Positions 12,528-23,065 of a stretch of 64,000 nt of DNA are shown piece after piece (the first letter of the stretch is position 1; every line of letters begins with the position of its first letter). Source of the DNA: Stictocephala bisonia (lineage: Eukaryota > Arthropoda > Insecta > Hemiptera > Membracidae); contig JAQJVL010002545.1 of the NCBI GenBank assembly GCA_035578905.1, positions 28,989-92,988 of the forward strand, in the 5' to 3' direction. Under the pieces are notes generated by a model, which did no database searches, was not told where the DNA came from, and worked only from the letters and a program-made list of their open reading frames with translations. A program made the translations under genes and the position numbers.

Positions 12528-12727
12528 GTTGACCTTTTTTCAATTATTTTTACGAATTTAATTAGTATGTCTTAATATTATGTCAAATCAAAGTATTATA
12601 ATCTTTCTTGTAGTATTATATTCTTAACTTGTAGTCAAAGCTTCAAGTTTTCTGCAAACTGTGTTTTAATTCAGTTTTACCCAATGTGTTCGATGACGAA
12701 ACAAAATAATAAAAATTAAAATTATAC

Positions 12728-13139
12728 CATTGAAAAGAACATTAAATTACGCAGTTTTCTGTATGGTTTGACACATTATATCCGTTACCATAATTTAGTA
12801 ACTACGCGTCAAACATTGTTTAAACATTTACAAAAATTAGATTTTTTTATTTTAACGCATACTTTTAAATACCAATCTTAATTTATGCATCTTACTAGCT
12901 CGTTATTCTTGTTGAAAATTTAATGTATATTTCAAAAATAGTGTCAGAGTTTAAAAAATATGATCTTTTGAGTAAGTAATAAAGCTTTTTTATGGTTAGG
13001 TCCACGATTAAAAAAAATCTTACTTTGAACATACCACACTAACCATTTGGCATATAAAACTGAAATTTGCGTTTTTAAGTAGCCCCAAGCATGTAGTTTA
13101 AGCCCTTAAATGTTTAAACACTACGTACCATTCACCCTG
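12728..13139 (-). repeat. Right terminal inverted repeat
   Basis: Reverse-complement partner of 10633-11048; ends ACGTACCATTCACCCTG. The region between the transposase stop and this repeat (12528-12727) is AT-rich 3' sequence. Confidence 0.85.
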
Positions 13140-13151
13140 GTACCATTCACC

Positions 13152-13200
13152 ATTATTTTTGTTGTTTATCGGTACGGAGTCGATAAACAACAAAAATAAT
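13152..13200. repeat. Perfect 20-bp inverted repeat
   Basis: ATTATTTTTGTTGTTTATCG at 13152-13171 is exactly mirrored by 13181-13200, with a 9-base loop between. It sits directly beyond the right TIR. The left flank of the transposon (AACAACAAAAATTAA, about 10615-10628) resembles one arm, so the palindrome may mark the true outer end of the element or an older insertion at its target. Confidence 0.85.
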
Positions 13201-13419
13201 TGAAAGACGTAGAGGAAGATTGAGACCCTAAATCCCTAACCTTCATAGGTTTATAGCATGACAATTTTTGTAATTAATACGAAATCTAATTGACTTCTTT
13301 ATTTTTCATGCAACAACGGAAATGTTTATAAAAAATTCAAATGAGTTTATAATGTATAGAATGGTGCTACTTTTCTATACATAATATTTAGTTTCTATCA
13401 TCATACCGACATGGTGTCC

Positions 13420-13750
13420 ACTTGATGGTTGCTATCGGCGTGGACACTACTAGAGAAGTCTGGGGTGTCCATGTTAGGTGGTGATCACTGTGTGAATGTT
13501 ATGTGGGGGAGATAACTTAGAATCAAGCTTGTTAATTAGCTGAAAATCAGACCAGCACTACGTGGTTCGGATTCCACGTAAAGCTGTAGGTCCCTTAGGT
13601 GCCCTGGCTGTTGGGCTATACATAAATTGCCCTTTCTGAGGAACAGTTGAACTCAGTTAGTAACCAGACTACACTCATCCTACACTCATATAACCATTCA
13701 TATTCGCCTTAAAATCCAACAACGTTGTGTCGGCGTCTCATATGTAAGAA
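13420..13750 (+). repeat. Dispersed repeat pair, copy 1
   Basis: Aligns in direct orientation with 30955-31275. Shared blocks include GCGTGGACACT, TTGTTAATTAG, TTCAGTTAGT(A/T)ACCAGA and GGCGTCTCATATGT. The pair is diverged (roughly 65-70 percent by eye), so old. The class is unknown; there is no coding frame common to both. Confidence 0.5.
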
Positions 13751-14157
13751 TGTAAGAATCATAATACACGGATTATAAAACGTTCTGTTGTATTCCCTTA
13801 TTTAATATCCTAACTGAAATAAACTATTTTTTTTATTGTAATCTATAAAAAAGTAATGTCCTCAAATAAGTTGTTCCATTGCTTGACTTTTTATACTCTA
13901 GTCATGATATGGTTTTCCTTGGATATAAGGTTGTTAAGTTTTACTTCGAAAGCGATATTTTTTTTAAAGAAATAACCAAGGGAAGCAATCGATGTTATTT
14001 ACTACAGTAAAAAGTATACTTTTATTTTAATAAGTTTCAGATTGACAATTTTCAGATTTGGGCAACCGTTATTTAAAATAAAAACCTACATTGAACAATT
14101 GAGCTATGCATTCACTATCAATACTCACAATATTAAAATTAATATAGAATATGTATA

Positions 14158-15059
14158 TAGGGTGTTCTAAAAGTCCAGTTGAATATTGTTTAGACCATTA
14201 CAGATAAAGGTACAAAACTTTGCACATTGCTGCTGGACATTAAAAGCTATTTTACCATGTATTCAGTGAGCCACTACCTTGGTAGGGGAACAGCCCACTA
14301 GGAGTCGGATGAAAATCTTAATTGTAAGCATAAGTCGATATACATACCATTTTTAAGGTCCTAGCTTACTAAACCTATTTTAGGTATGATTTAATATATG
14401 AACATCATACCTAAAATTAGACATCAAAAGATTAAACCTAAACAAAATGGCGGTGCTTGAATGTTTCAATATTGATCTTATGAGCAAGATTATAAACCGC
14501 CACCATTTTGTGACGGATAAAGCTTTTGAAGTTCGGTTTGCGGCATTTTTATATGCTTGACCAGCCCTTTAGAGATATGTGCATATCAATCTATGCTTTC
14601 TTTTAAAGTTTTCTATTGACTCCTCATGAACCATTCCCATAGAGGAATAATATGACACTGAATATGTCTTAAAGTAGTTTTTTGTATAAAGTAATCATGT
14701 GTGGTTTGTAGATTTATCTGATATGGTTATAGTAAAATTAAGTCATTCTTGAACATACACATAACATCAGTATTGAAACTTTCGAGTGCCGCCATTTAGT
14801 TTAGAACTAACTTTTTGAGATCTAGTTTGCGGTATAATGTTCTACTAACTAATATCTTTAAAATTGTATATACATCGACCTATGCTTACATTTAGGATTT
14901 TCTTCCGACTCCTAGCCGTAACCCTACTAAAGTAGTGGATCACTGGATACATGGTAAAAAAGCTTTTTACATCCAGCTGCAATGTGCAAAGTATTGTACC
15001 TTTATCTGAAAGGTCTAAACAATATTCAACCGTCCCCAGACGTTTGGAACACTCTATAT
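14158..15059. mobile_element. Foldback (long inverted repeat) non-autonomous element
   Basis: The outer ~200 bp (14158-14360) match the reverse complement of 14850-15059, starting ATATAGGGTGTTC on the left and ending GGAACACTCTATAT on the right. Further inside, ATGGCGG/CCGCCAT blocks at about 14448 and 14793 also pair, so the inverted arms are nearly 400 bp. A third, direct-orientation copy of part of the right arm lies at about 14530-14640, indicating an internal rearrangement. There is no transposase. The left flank is an AT-rich spacer (13751-14157) with nothing else seen. The minus-strand frame at 14845-15126 follows the arm and is not a gene. Confidence 0.75.
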
Positions 15060-15115
15060 GTTTTAAATTATACACCACAATTAAAAATAACATACCATAT
15101 TTTATATAAATCCAC

Positions 15116-15382
15116 CATTTTTCCAAGTTTTAGTATTGGTTATTGGAAAAAAAAAATTGCACAGAAATCAAAGTGAAGGGAAGAATGTATTAAAGAGGTG
15201 TTATATATCTCTCTCTCTCTCTCAATGAAAGATGTTAACTCCCAAACAAAAGGGAGACGGGGGCCCTGACAGCTGCTTTGTCGATTCTTAACGCATTGTC
15301 AAGATGTCTTTTACGCATTGTAGAGCTTTCACTACTTCTTTAAGAGGGAGATCATTTATGGGATCTTTCATTATGTAAAATC
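15116..15382 (-). repeat. Dispersed repeat, core family, subfamily 2 (copy E)
   Basis: Reverse complement of copy C (5055-5306), about 90 percent identical by eye, containing CTGACAGCTGCTTTGTCGAT and a short (TC)n run at 15211-15223 that replaces GGGAGAGAGA of copy C. It begins about 55 bp from the right end of the foldback element. Confidence 0.75.
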
Positions 15383-18300
15383 ATTTTTCTTTAAAATACT
15401 ATACAAGAAATCATTTCAATCATTTATTTTTTTAATTCTTTTTGGGAAATTGTAAATAATTTTAAAAATTCTCACAAATTAAAATAAACGGATTTTATTA
15501 AATAATTTTATTGGAATTTATGAGAATTTTTAAAATTATTTAATCAATTCAAATATAAATAAAGCCCAATATAATGTAATCTTTTGAATTCAGTGATTTA
15601 CTTCTATATAAATATTTGACAAAATAATTATACAAGATTAGACAAAATAATGCATATTATTACAAAAATGAAAATTTCCATAAATATTAATGTATAATAC
15701 ATTCTCACAAGGGCAATTGTAAATTGTAATAACTTAATTTTATTTCTCAGCAATTTTTTTTAGTATTTTTAGTCATTCTCATTTTTAAGTTTTTATTCAT
15801 CCTCTATTTAGTAAATAACGAATATGACAAATCAAGATCTTAACGGGCTAATCTGTGGTATGATCTATTAATTATTATTGTCTGAAATTATAAGGTCACA
15901 TGATAGTAGTTAACTTTTACAGATAAAGAAAAAATTTTTTAAACGTTAACATAAATTTATAGTGCCTACGTGTAATAATCTCGAAAAACAATCGTAGGTT
16001 TTTTTAGACCAAATTAAACTAGTAATATATGAATTATGTTTTTTAGTGTAATAATTTATTTTAATACACTTGTTTAGCAAATATACCAAACGTAACCTCA
16101 TCTAGCTGTATATAACTTAACGTAATTCTCATAAAACTTGAATTAAGTTCACTTTACCCTTTTACGTAATACAGTATTTTTTATCAGGCTGCGGAAAAAG
16201 CGTAAAAAATAATCTTATGGTGATCTAAACATTTTTACATTGGGCCCTACATGGCAATAGATTTAGACCAACATGAACATTAGTAACTAAAAGCTAATGT
16301 TAGAAAATGTAGGTTTATATGAAAATAAACTACGTAACGTGGTCTTATAAAAGTGAAGGTTTTGTAAGATACAAACATTAAATTCCTCATGAAAAGTGGC
16401 AAGGCTATCTGCAATAAACGGGCAACAAAGATTTTTTTTCGACCCTATCCGTTATTAAAACAACTGGTGAGGATTATTTTGTAACCCTTCTAAGTTATAA
16501 TACATAATATATTCTAAACTATTAAGACAATAAAAGTGATAGAAGGTCGTTTATTACCTTTTATAAGGCTATATTTAAACAGAAAGCTTGCATAACAGTC
16601 CATGCAAAGTTAATATTTGGTCAATTTTGAACGTATAATAGACGACATTCGGCTGTTATGTAAACTAAAAATTATCATTATGACTATATTTTTAAACATA
16701 CTATAAAATAGTTTTTTTAATTATTCAAAGTTGTCTATGTATGAAAAATATATTTATGAACATTTTACTCTATTAAACTGTTGTCGACAATTTCGTTTCC
16801 TGCTTAATAAAGTGTTAGTGTTAGACATAATTTGCTGCTTTTAAAAATCTTAAAATATTGCTTTCAATCAATACACGTTCAAAACCCTTTCATCGACTAT
16901 TCTATACCTCTCTTCCTATATGGTAAACTATTGCTGACAGCTACCCATCCATAATCGGCAGAATCCAACTATGGATCATCTAAATCAAATAAAAACATAT
17001 TTATTTTACCATTTATTTGTACATATAGAAATTGTTCAAATACAACTGGAACAGTATCATTTGATTCTTTATAACATTTCTTATCTATCAAAAAACAAAA
17101 AAGAAACAAACATCTATATAACAGTTACAGCTTTTGGTAAAATAAATAAGCACCCCAGAGTAAAAACTGTTTTGTGGTAACTATTCTTTAAATAAACTAA
17201 AACTAAAGGAAGCGAGCTACTTGAAATTCAAATTCCATATTAATAAGACAAAAAATACATACAAAATTTGTTCTACATTTTTCAAGCAATATTCGAGAAA
17301 TTTAGTAAATGAAATATTTGTTACTGCTGTGAATTAGGAAAATAGATTTAATAAACAAGTTAATTATAAGCAAACTAAGACAATTGGTGTTCAATATTGT
17401 GGCAAGAGATAAACCATTTCTTAACCATTTTAAAAAATTTCATCGTAGAATTAGAATTTTTTTATTTCCACGAGTAGTACATTAAACATTCTAGGAGCAT
17501 TGAAAGAGAAACATTTCTGGAAAAATGTCAGGTTAGGCTATGGTACTATAGTTACTCTAAAATATTTTGAAAAAAATAATTTAAAAATGTTACAGTATCA
17601 TTGAAGTATTGTTTATAAAATAACCACGACTTAAAAATAATTGCTATGCAAACTAGATACTTGGAAGTTATAATTATAAAATATATCAAGCAAATACAAA
17701 TATTTACAGTAAACTTGCACAGTTTTAGGATTAGTTGTCAGATAGTCTACGTACGCCTCGAGCCGCCACTTGACCACGTTAACGTGTCCTACTCTTCATA
17801 ACTCAACGTATCATAACATAAGCTGACCTGCCCTAACATTACTGAACCTATCTTAATGCAGTATGTTTTTTAACAGATATTGCACAAGCCACATACAAAT
17901 TCACCAACGGTTTCAGGGTCGTTCAAAATATACAAATTCACCAACTCCAAAACAGATAGAAAAACGGGGTTGATGAAACATACAAATTTATCAACGGAAT
18001 TCAGACGGCCCACGGCGGTGGTCAGGTTGGTGATCCAAGCCAAACACTTGTTCACTTCCTTTACCATAGGACAAACATACTACCCCATATTTTATAATTT
18101 ACTGAACTCTATGCTTGTTAACAACTAGTTCTTCCGGTGTCAATAAAACACATATTGACTGCTTGTTGATTAAAACAAAAATTATATTCCCAATAATAGT
18201 GAGAAAATATCTTATGTGAATTAGTAAGTTACAATTGCATTACAATTGCTTAATTATAACATACTTAAATTATTTTAGTTATCAGTTAAAAAAATCTATG

Positions 18301-18902
18301 TCCCTGGTCATAAATGTAGAAAAATAAAAATCAATGTATGTCCATAATAATAAGTACATTGTTATATTTTTCATATAGTGTTGCTTTACTTACAGACATC
18401 CTTTTTACAGAAATATTAAGCCTTCTTGAAACTCACTAGGACTAATATTTCACATTTAATTGAAGAAAAACGGTTTGCGCGGAACATAATACAATTTACA
18501 ATCATTATATAAAAAATATTTAAATTGAAAACAAAGATTACGTAGTATTACTGTGGTAGTTTTTATTTTAAAAGTAATCTATAAGTTTGTGGGGTTAAAT
18601 GTTATAGTGGGCTTATAAGCCTAAAATTTATCTCTGTAAATAAAGTAGTTATTTTTATTATTCTTAGTTTTTAGCCATGATAATTTATTTTATTAGCGTA
18701 ATAAAGCACTGGTTATTCCCTCACTTTGACTGATTAAGTTCCCTGCATGTTAAAACCATTATAAGCCTAAATTAAAAAATGATACTTTAACTGTAAATTT
18801 CCGTTTCAACTTAATATATGAAACAAATAAGTAGCAGTATACGATATTAAACACGCAATTTATTTATTTTCTAACTGTTACAAATTAAATACTAAAAGGA
18901 TT
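15383..18902. other. AT-rich spacer; three imperfect repeats of one motif at 17890-18000
   Basis: No gene recognised over about 3.5 kb. At 17890-18000 a motif like ACATACAAATTCACCAAC occurs three times (about 17893, 17928 and 17978). Open frames of 65-82 codons exist here on both strands with no recognisable similarity; I leave them uncalled. The rest is AT-rich. Confidence 0.4.
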
Positions 18903-20150
18903 GGATGTGACAGACTTGAGATTTGGGATGACAGATGTTATTGTCCTCTTAAGTACAAGAGACGATCTTTTCTGAGAATTCGGTTTGTTACAATGCCTTA
19001 AACATTGACAACGGAACTGTCAGCACCACTGTCACTCCAGTGTTTGGGGACAACAGCGACTTTTATTTGAGAAACACTCCCGTCACTGCAGTTATCTTTC
19101 TCTATTCTTTGTACGTAATTACAACACTGCTTCCACAAATTCATATTGAAAGTGTAAATATTTAACTAAATCAATATTGATTTATTTATTGTGTAGCAAA
19201 AGGCAGTAAAATATTTAACATATAAAAATAAACTTATGTTACTAAACAATATACAGTCAAGGGACTCTAGACAATACAATAACTCTGGAAGAACTCTTTC
19301 ACAGAATAACTTTTTTTGTATGATTTTTTCAATAGAGTCCTAAAACGCTTCATTGGTAGCTGTTTTAACCGATGTGGTAGGTGGTTGTAGAGTCGAATGG
19401 CAATCTGGTCTGGATTAGAGACTTGAGTCTTCCTCAGTCGGCAGTGGGCAACTACCGTTTTCTACTACGTATCTCCCTCGTGTGTCATGATTGTGCTCCT
19501 GACTTCTGGTTGGCAGCGTATTCAAACGGCTCTTCACGTTGGTCAGCACAGTGAAAACATACTATGAAGGGAAGGTCAAGGTGCCAACACACTTACCCTT
19601 CCCTTTGCAAGAGTCCTTGTATCCCAAGCTACAGACTATACGGATTGCTGACATCTGAAGTTTGGAAATAACGTCTGTATGAGGAGAAGAACCCCAAGCC
19701 ATTATGTCGTAAGTCATGGTGCTGAAGAAGCATGCAAAGTAAACTGTCCTAAATATGTCGTACTCAACAGAAACTGGTAGAAGGAAATCGGTTCTTGCCA
19801 GTTTCTTGGCCATTTCTGATATGTGGCTCTTCCACGTGATGATAATTGTACTATATTTAAATATCATCACACTTGTACTATGTTCCAAGTTTTGAAATAT
19901 ACTCAAAGTTCAATTTAAAAGTGGGTAACCGTAAGAGTTTGATAATATTCCCTCGAGCATAAGGGTTTTGGTTTCCTGAGGCCAACTTCATTACAGGTTA
20001 TTGTTGGCTCCCTAACTTTCCCAATGGTCCATGGCCACCTTAAATAATTAAGCGTTCCACATAAACTTTCACGTTTAGAACTTGACCAAAACGTCCACTC
20101 TAAAATAACCTCTACCTGATAATTTCGTAACTTTATAGTATCTGTCAGTA
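18903..20150 (+). repeat. Dispersed repeat, core family, subfamily 1 (copy B), split by a LINE
   Basis: 18903-19130 matches the reverse complement of about 1300-1531 and 19855-20150 matches the reverse complement of about 1015-1290. The two halves are contiguous in copy A but are separated here by a 5'-truncated LINE, showing the order of events. The core reads GACAACGGAACTGTCAGCAC, then AGTGTTTGGGGACAACA. Confidence 0.7.
19165..19855 (-). pseudogene. LINE reverse transcriptase C-terminal fragment (5'-truncated)
   Basis: Minus-strand translation from about 19850 gives the post-catalytic part of a jockey/CR1-like reverse transcriptase: TWKSHISEMAKKLART, then WGSSPHTDVISKLQ and a SAIRIVCSLGYKDSCK block. 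A frame change near 19580 is followed by the usual C-terminal signatures: HDTRGRYVVE, then IRLYNHLPHRLKQL and YSVKEFFQSY. The catalytic motifs are absent because the 5' part is missing. An AATAAA lies near the 3' end (about 19185, minus). It sits inside copy B of the dispersed repeat. It cannot encode a working enzyme. Confidence 0.8.
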
Positions 20151-20228
20151 ACTGAAGAGGGTAAGTGAATAAGATAAAATAATTCTTAGGTGTGCAAAAA
20201 ATATACTATGCTCTATAAACGTACACAC

Positions 20229-20231
<3 letters not shown>

Positions 20232-20289
<58 letters not shown>
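20232..20289 (+). repeat. 58-base pure A tract
   Basis: An uninterrupted run of 58 A. No retroelement body is recognisable directly upstream on the plus strand, so whether it is a 3' tail, an expanded mononucleotide repeat or an assembly artefact is open. From here to 21258 I see only AT-rich spacer. Confidence 0.95.
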
Positions 20290-20290
<1 letters not shown>

Positions 20291-21258
20291 AACGTAGCAC
20301 GATTTTATAACTATTCCATCTTTAAATTGACAATATCAACATCGTGCTGTTACATTTATTTAAAAATATAAATCTATGAAATAATGTTTTTTTTGACATA
20401 AAACTTTCCACTTTAAGTATATTGGTAATACATATTATCACAACATCACAGTCTTATTTTTATTTATTTTATGACATTTTTTTTAAATTCAAACCCTACA
20501 AAATATACATTTTTGTAGCCAATAGGATGATAATAATTAACAATGAAGGAATGAATATGTATAATAAAATCTGTTCTAAGTCTTTAACTTTGGAGAAATG
20601 CACTATTTTTCTGATAATATATATATTTTTCTTTCAATTTTTTAGTTTAATTGATTGTTAAAAAAAAATGTTTAAATAATTATAAGCAAATATATAAGAC
20701 TTAATTAAAATATATATTATGTAATGACCAATAATTAAAAATAATATCATTACTTCCTTAAAAATAAGTATATTAATTATTAATTCATGAACTAAAACGT
20801 ATTAATATTTCTTAGTTATAATAAAATTTATATAATTAAGTATAATATATAAATTAAAATAATTAAAACAGTTTTTTTATTGATACTACGATCATTTTTT
20901 CATTATTTAATCTGGTCAGTATAATCTCAAAACAATCTACTACTACAATATAAAATCACTTGTTGTGATTGTTTCCTGAAAAAACAATCTACGGAGTACC
21001 TGAGATCACACCTTTTGGTAAATCCTGGTTCAAGTATTCCTCCACTGGTGTATAGAACATTTAATTTTTTTTTGAAAAAGGGTTTAAAATAATAAGTGAG
21101 TACATATTTGTCTGAAAATTTTAAAAATCTAGTCTTATCTGATGATAACCGTATTTAAGATCGAATTGTTTGGTTTAAAAATGTATCGCATATTCATAAA
21201 AACTTTTACTTCTACCCATTAAGAGTACATTTAACGTACACACCTTAAATGTGAACAG

Positions 21259-21401
21259 GGATATTTTCCGTTAATTCACAACCATAACTTAGGTTGACAT
21301 AACACAAATAAACTTAACCTAACATAACTTACTTAACCTGGTAATATCTAACCTAATATAACCTAACTAAAGTAGTGGTAGTGAATTAACGGGAAAGGTC
21401 C
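21259..21401. mobile_element. MITE family M, internally deleted copy 1
   Basis: Begins GGATATTTTCCGTTAATTCA and ends with the inverted form (GTGAATTAACGGGAAAGGTCC). Only about 143 bp, with a central TAACCTAAC-rich run; the central sequence of copies 2-4 is missing. The flanks GTGAACA and GCGAACA could be a 7-bp target duplication with one change. Confidence 0.7.
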
Positions 21402-21484
21402 GCGAACAATTTTCGTTTTATGTGAATATAATGTTTATCTTAATTAATTTAGATTGTTGGTTGTCTGAAGTATACTTTATTTCT

Positions 21485-22662
21485 GTAATACACTATTACA
21501 TACGTAAAGCGATGGATTCTAGTCAGGGAACTATTCTTACTCTCTTTGATTTCTCAAAAGCTTTCGATTGTGTAAATCATCAACTTCTTCTTTTAAAATT
21601 GAGGGCATTAGGGTTTTCTGACCAAGTAGTTTCCTGGCTAAGGTCATATCTTTCCAGCAGACGGCAGTGTGTACAGATCGGTGACGAGACATCTGACTGG
21701 GAACATGTTACTTGTGGTGTGCCCCAAGGCTCTATACTGGGCCCTTTGTTGTTTGTCCTCTATGTCAATGACATAACTTTAAGCATCACTCATTGTAAAT
21801 ATCACATGTACGCCAACGATCTCCAAATATACCTGCATTTTTGTCCAAACATGGTAAACGACTCTATTCAGATGATGAATGCTGATATATCCAATATAGT
21901 TAAATGGGCGGAAAAGAATGGTCTTAATCTGAATAGCAGCAAGACGAAGCCAATTATCATAAGTCATTCCCGGCTCAGAAATGCAATCAACCATGATACC
22001 CTACAAGAGATAAGTGTAAATGGACAAGCTGTTCCTTTTTGTAGCAAGGTAAAGAGTCTTGGGGTAACAATCAACACTACTCTTACTTGGAACGAAGCCG
22101 TTGTCGAGACATGCAACAGAGTATTTGCAGGAATGCACTCGCTAAAAAGACTTCAACACTTTCTACCTGCAGAAATCAAACTGATCCTAGTCAAATTACT
22201 CATATTTCCCTATTTTACTTACTGTAACTCAGTACTCAATGACATAACTGTATCACTTAGTGAAAGACTGCAAAGGACTCAAAATTACTGCCTCCGTTTC
22301 GCTTTTAACATGCGGAGAGATGAGCATATAACTCCATACCATATCCAGTCTAAAATTTTGAAACTATCTGATCAGAGGTCTATCAAAATTCTCTCTTTTA
22401 CTCATTCTTTCATTACCAAAAAATTACCAAAATATTTTTCTAAAGATTTTGAGTACGCGGTGGAAAGAAGTTCAAGTGGATCAAGATCGGGATCTTCACT
22501 TTTGCGCATGCCCCATCACAGAACCGCTGCATACGACAAATCGTGTGTCGCTTATGGAACTCCCTCCCGATAAATATTACCTCAATCCCTAGCCTTTTAT
22601 GGTTTGTGGTGCCTTTAAAACAACATTTCATGGAGCGGATGATTTCGGCCGGTTCGTCTTAG
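21485..22662 (+). pseudogene. LINE reverse transcriptase, damaged
   Basis: The open frame spans 21422-22573, but its first ~20 codons belong to flanking DNA. Visible motifs: TLFDFSKAFDCVNH (motif A with its catalytic Asp), [20 protein letters not shown] (motif B), MYANDLQIY (motif C) and WAEKNGLNLNSSKTK. Motif C should read YADD; here it is YAND, losing the first catalytic Asp. A frame change near 22545 moves the real C-terminus (RLWNSLPINITSIPSL) to another frame, which continues to a TAG at 22660-22662. Either lesion would abolish activity. An RNA-binding/endonuclease portion is not present. Confidence 0.85.
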
Positions 22663-23065
22663 GGCTTGGGCTCTGCTGGGGTGGAGTTGGTAGCGAGCGG
22701 TATGAATGAGAGGATGTATGAATGGAAAAACATATTTAAAAATTTTTCCAATGCTCTGTTTTACTAAAATTATTATTTTTGTACAGTATGTTCATGTGAA
22801 GTGTAATAATGTAAAATGTTTGTTTTTAAAACTTTTTTTTAAGTTCATGCTAAGTTAAGTAGTAAGCTTTTTTTTCTTTAAATGACTTATAGCTATTTAA
22901 TATGGTACAGTATTTTCATTTCTTTATTTAGTTATTATACTTTATTATTGTTTTACTTAAGGTTAAGTGTAAGAAAGGGCCATGTGGCCCTAACATTGCC
23001 TTTTTTTGTAAATTAATTGTATAATTAATTTTCAAAATAAAGAAATTTCTATTCTATTTATATTC
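21485..23065 (+). mobile_element. LINE, 5'-truncated (jockey/CR1-like)
   Basis: The similarity begins inside the reverse transcriptase palm (about IRKAMDSSQG) and runs to a 3' UTR with AATAAAGAAA and a short TTCTATT-type repeat at 23035-23065. The 5' part (endonuclease and RT fingers) is absent, typical of incomplete target-primed reverse transcription. It starts about 80 bp from MITE copy 1. Confidence 0.8.

Larger units (their letters stand above)
10633..13139 (+). mobile_element. DNA transposon with long TIRs, IS630/mariner-type (DUF4817-like), degenerate
   Basis: A ~2.5-kb element bounded by inverted repeats of about 415 bp that start CAGGGTGAATGGTACGT at both ends. The space between the repeats holds one transposase gene with inactivating lesions (11455-12527). 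TIRs of this length are much longer than the ~30 bp of classic mariner elements. A left TA precedes the end (10631-10632). On the right the terminal motif is partly repeated (GTACCATTCACC), so a clean target-site duplication is not visible. Non-coding parts are the TIRs and about 400 bp upstream of the gene. Confidence 0.85.

Noticed and set aside
17870..18128. Opposed frames of 65 and 82 codons
   Set aside because: Both run through three imperfect copies of one motif; overlapping frames on both strands argue for repeat structure over coding.
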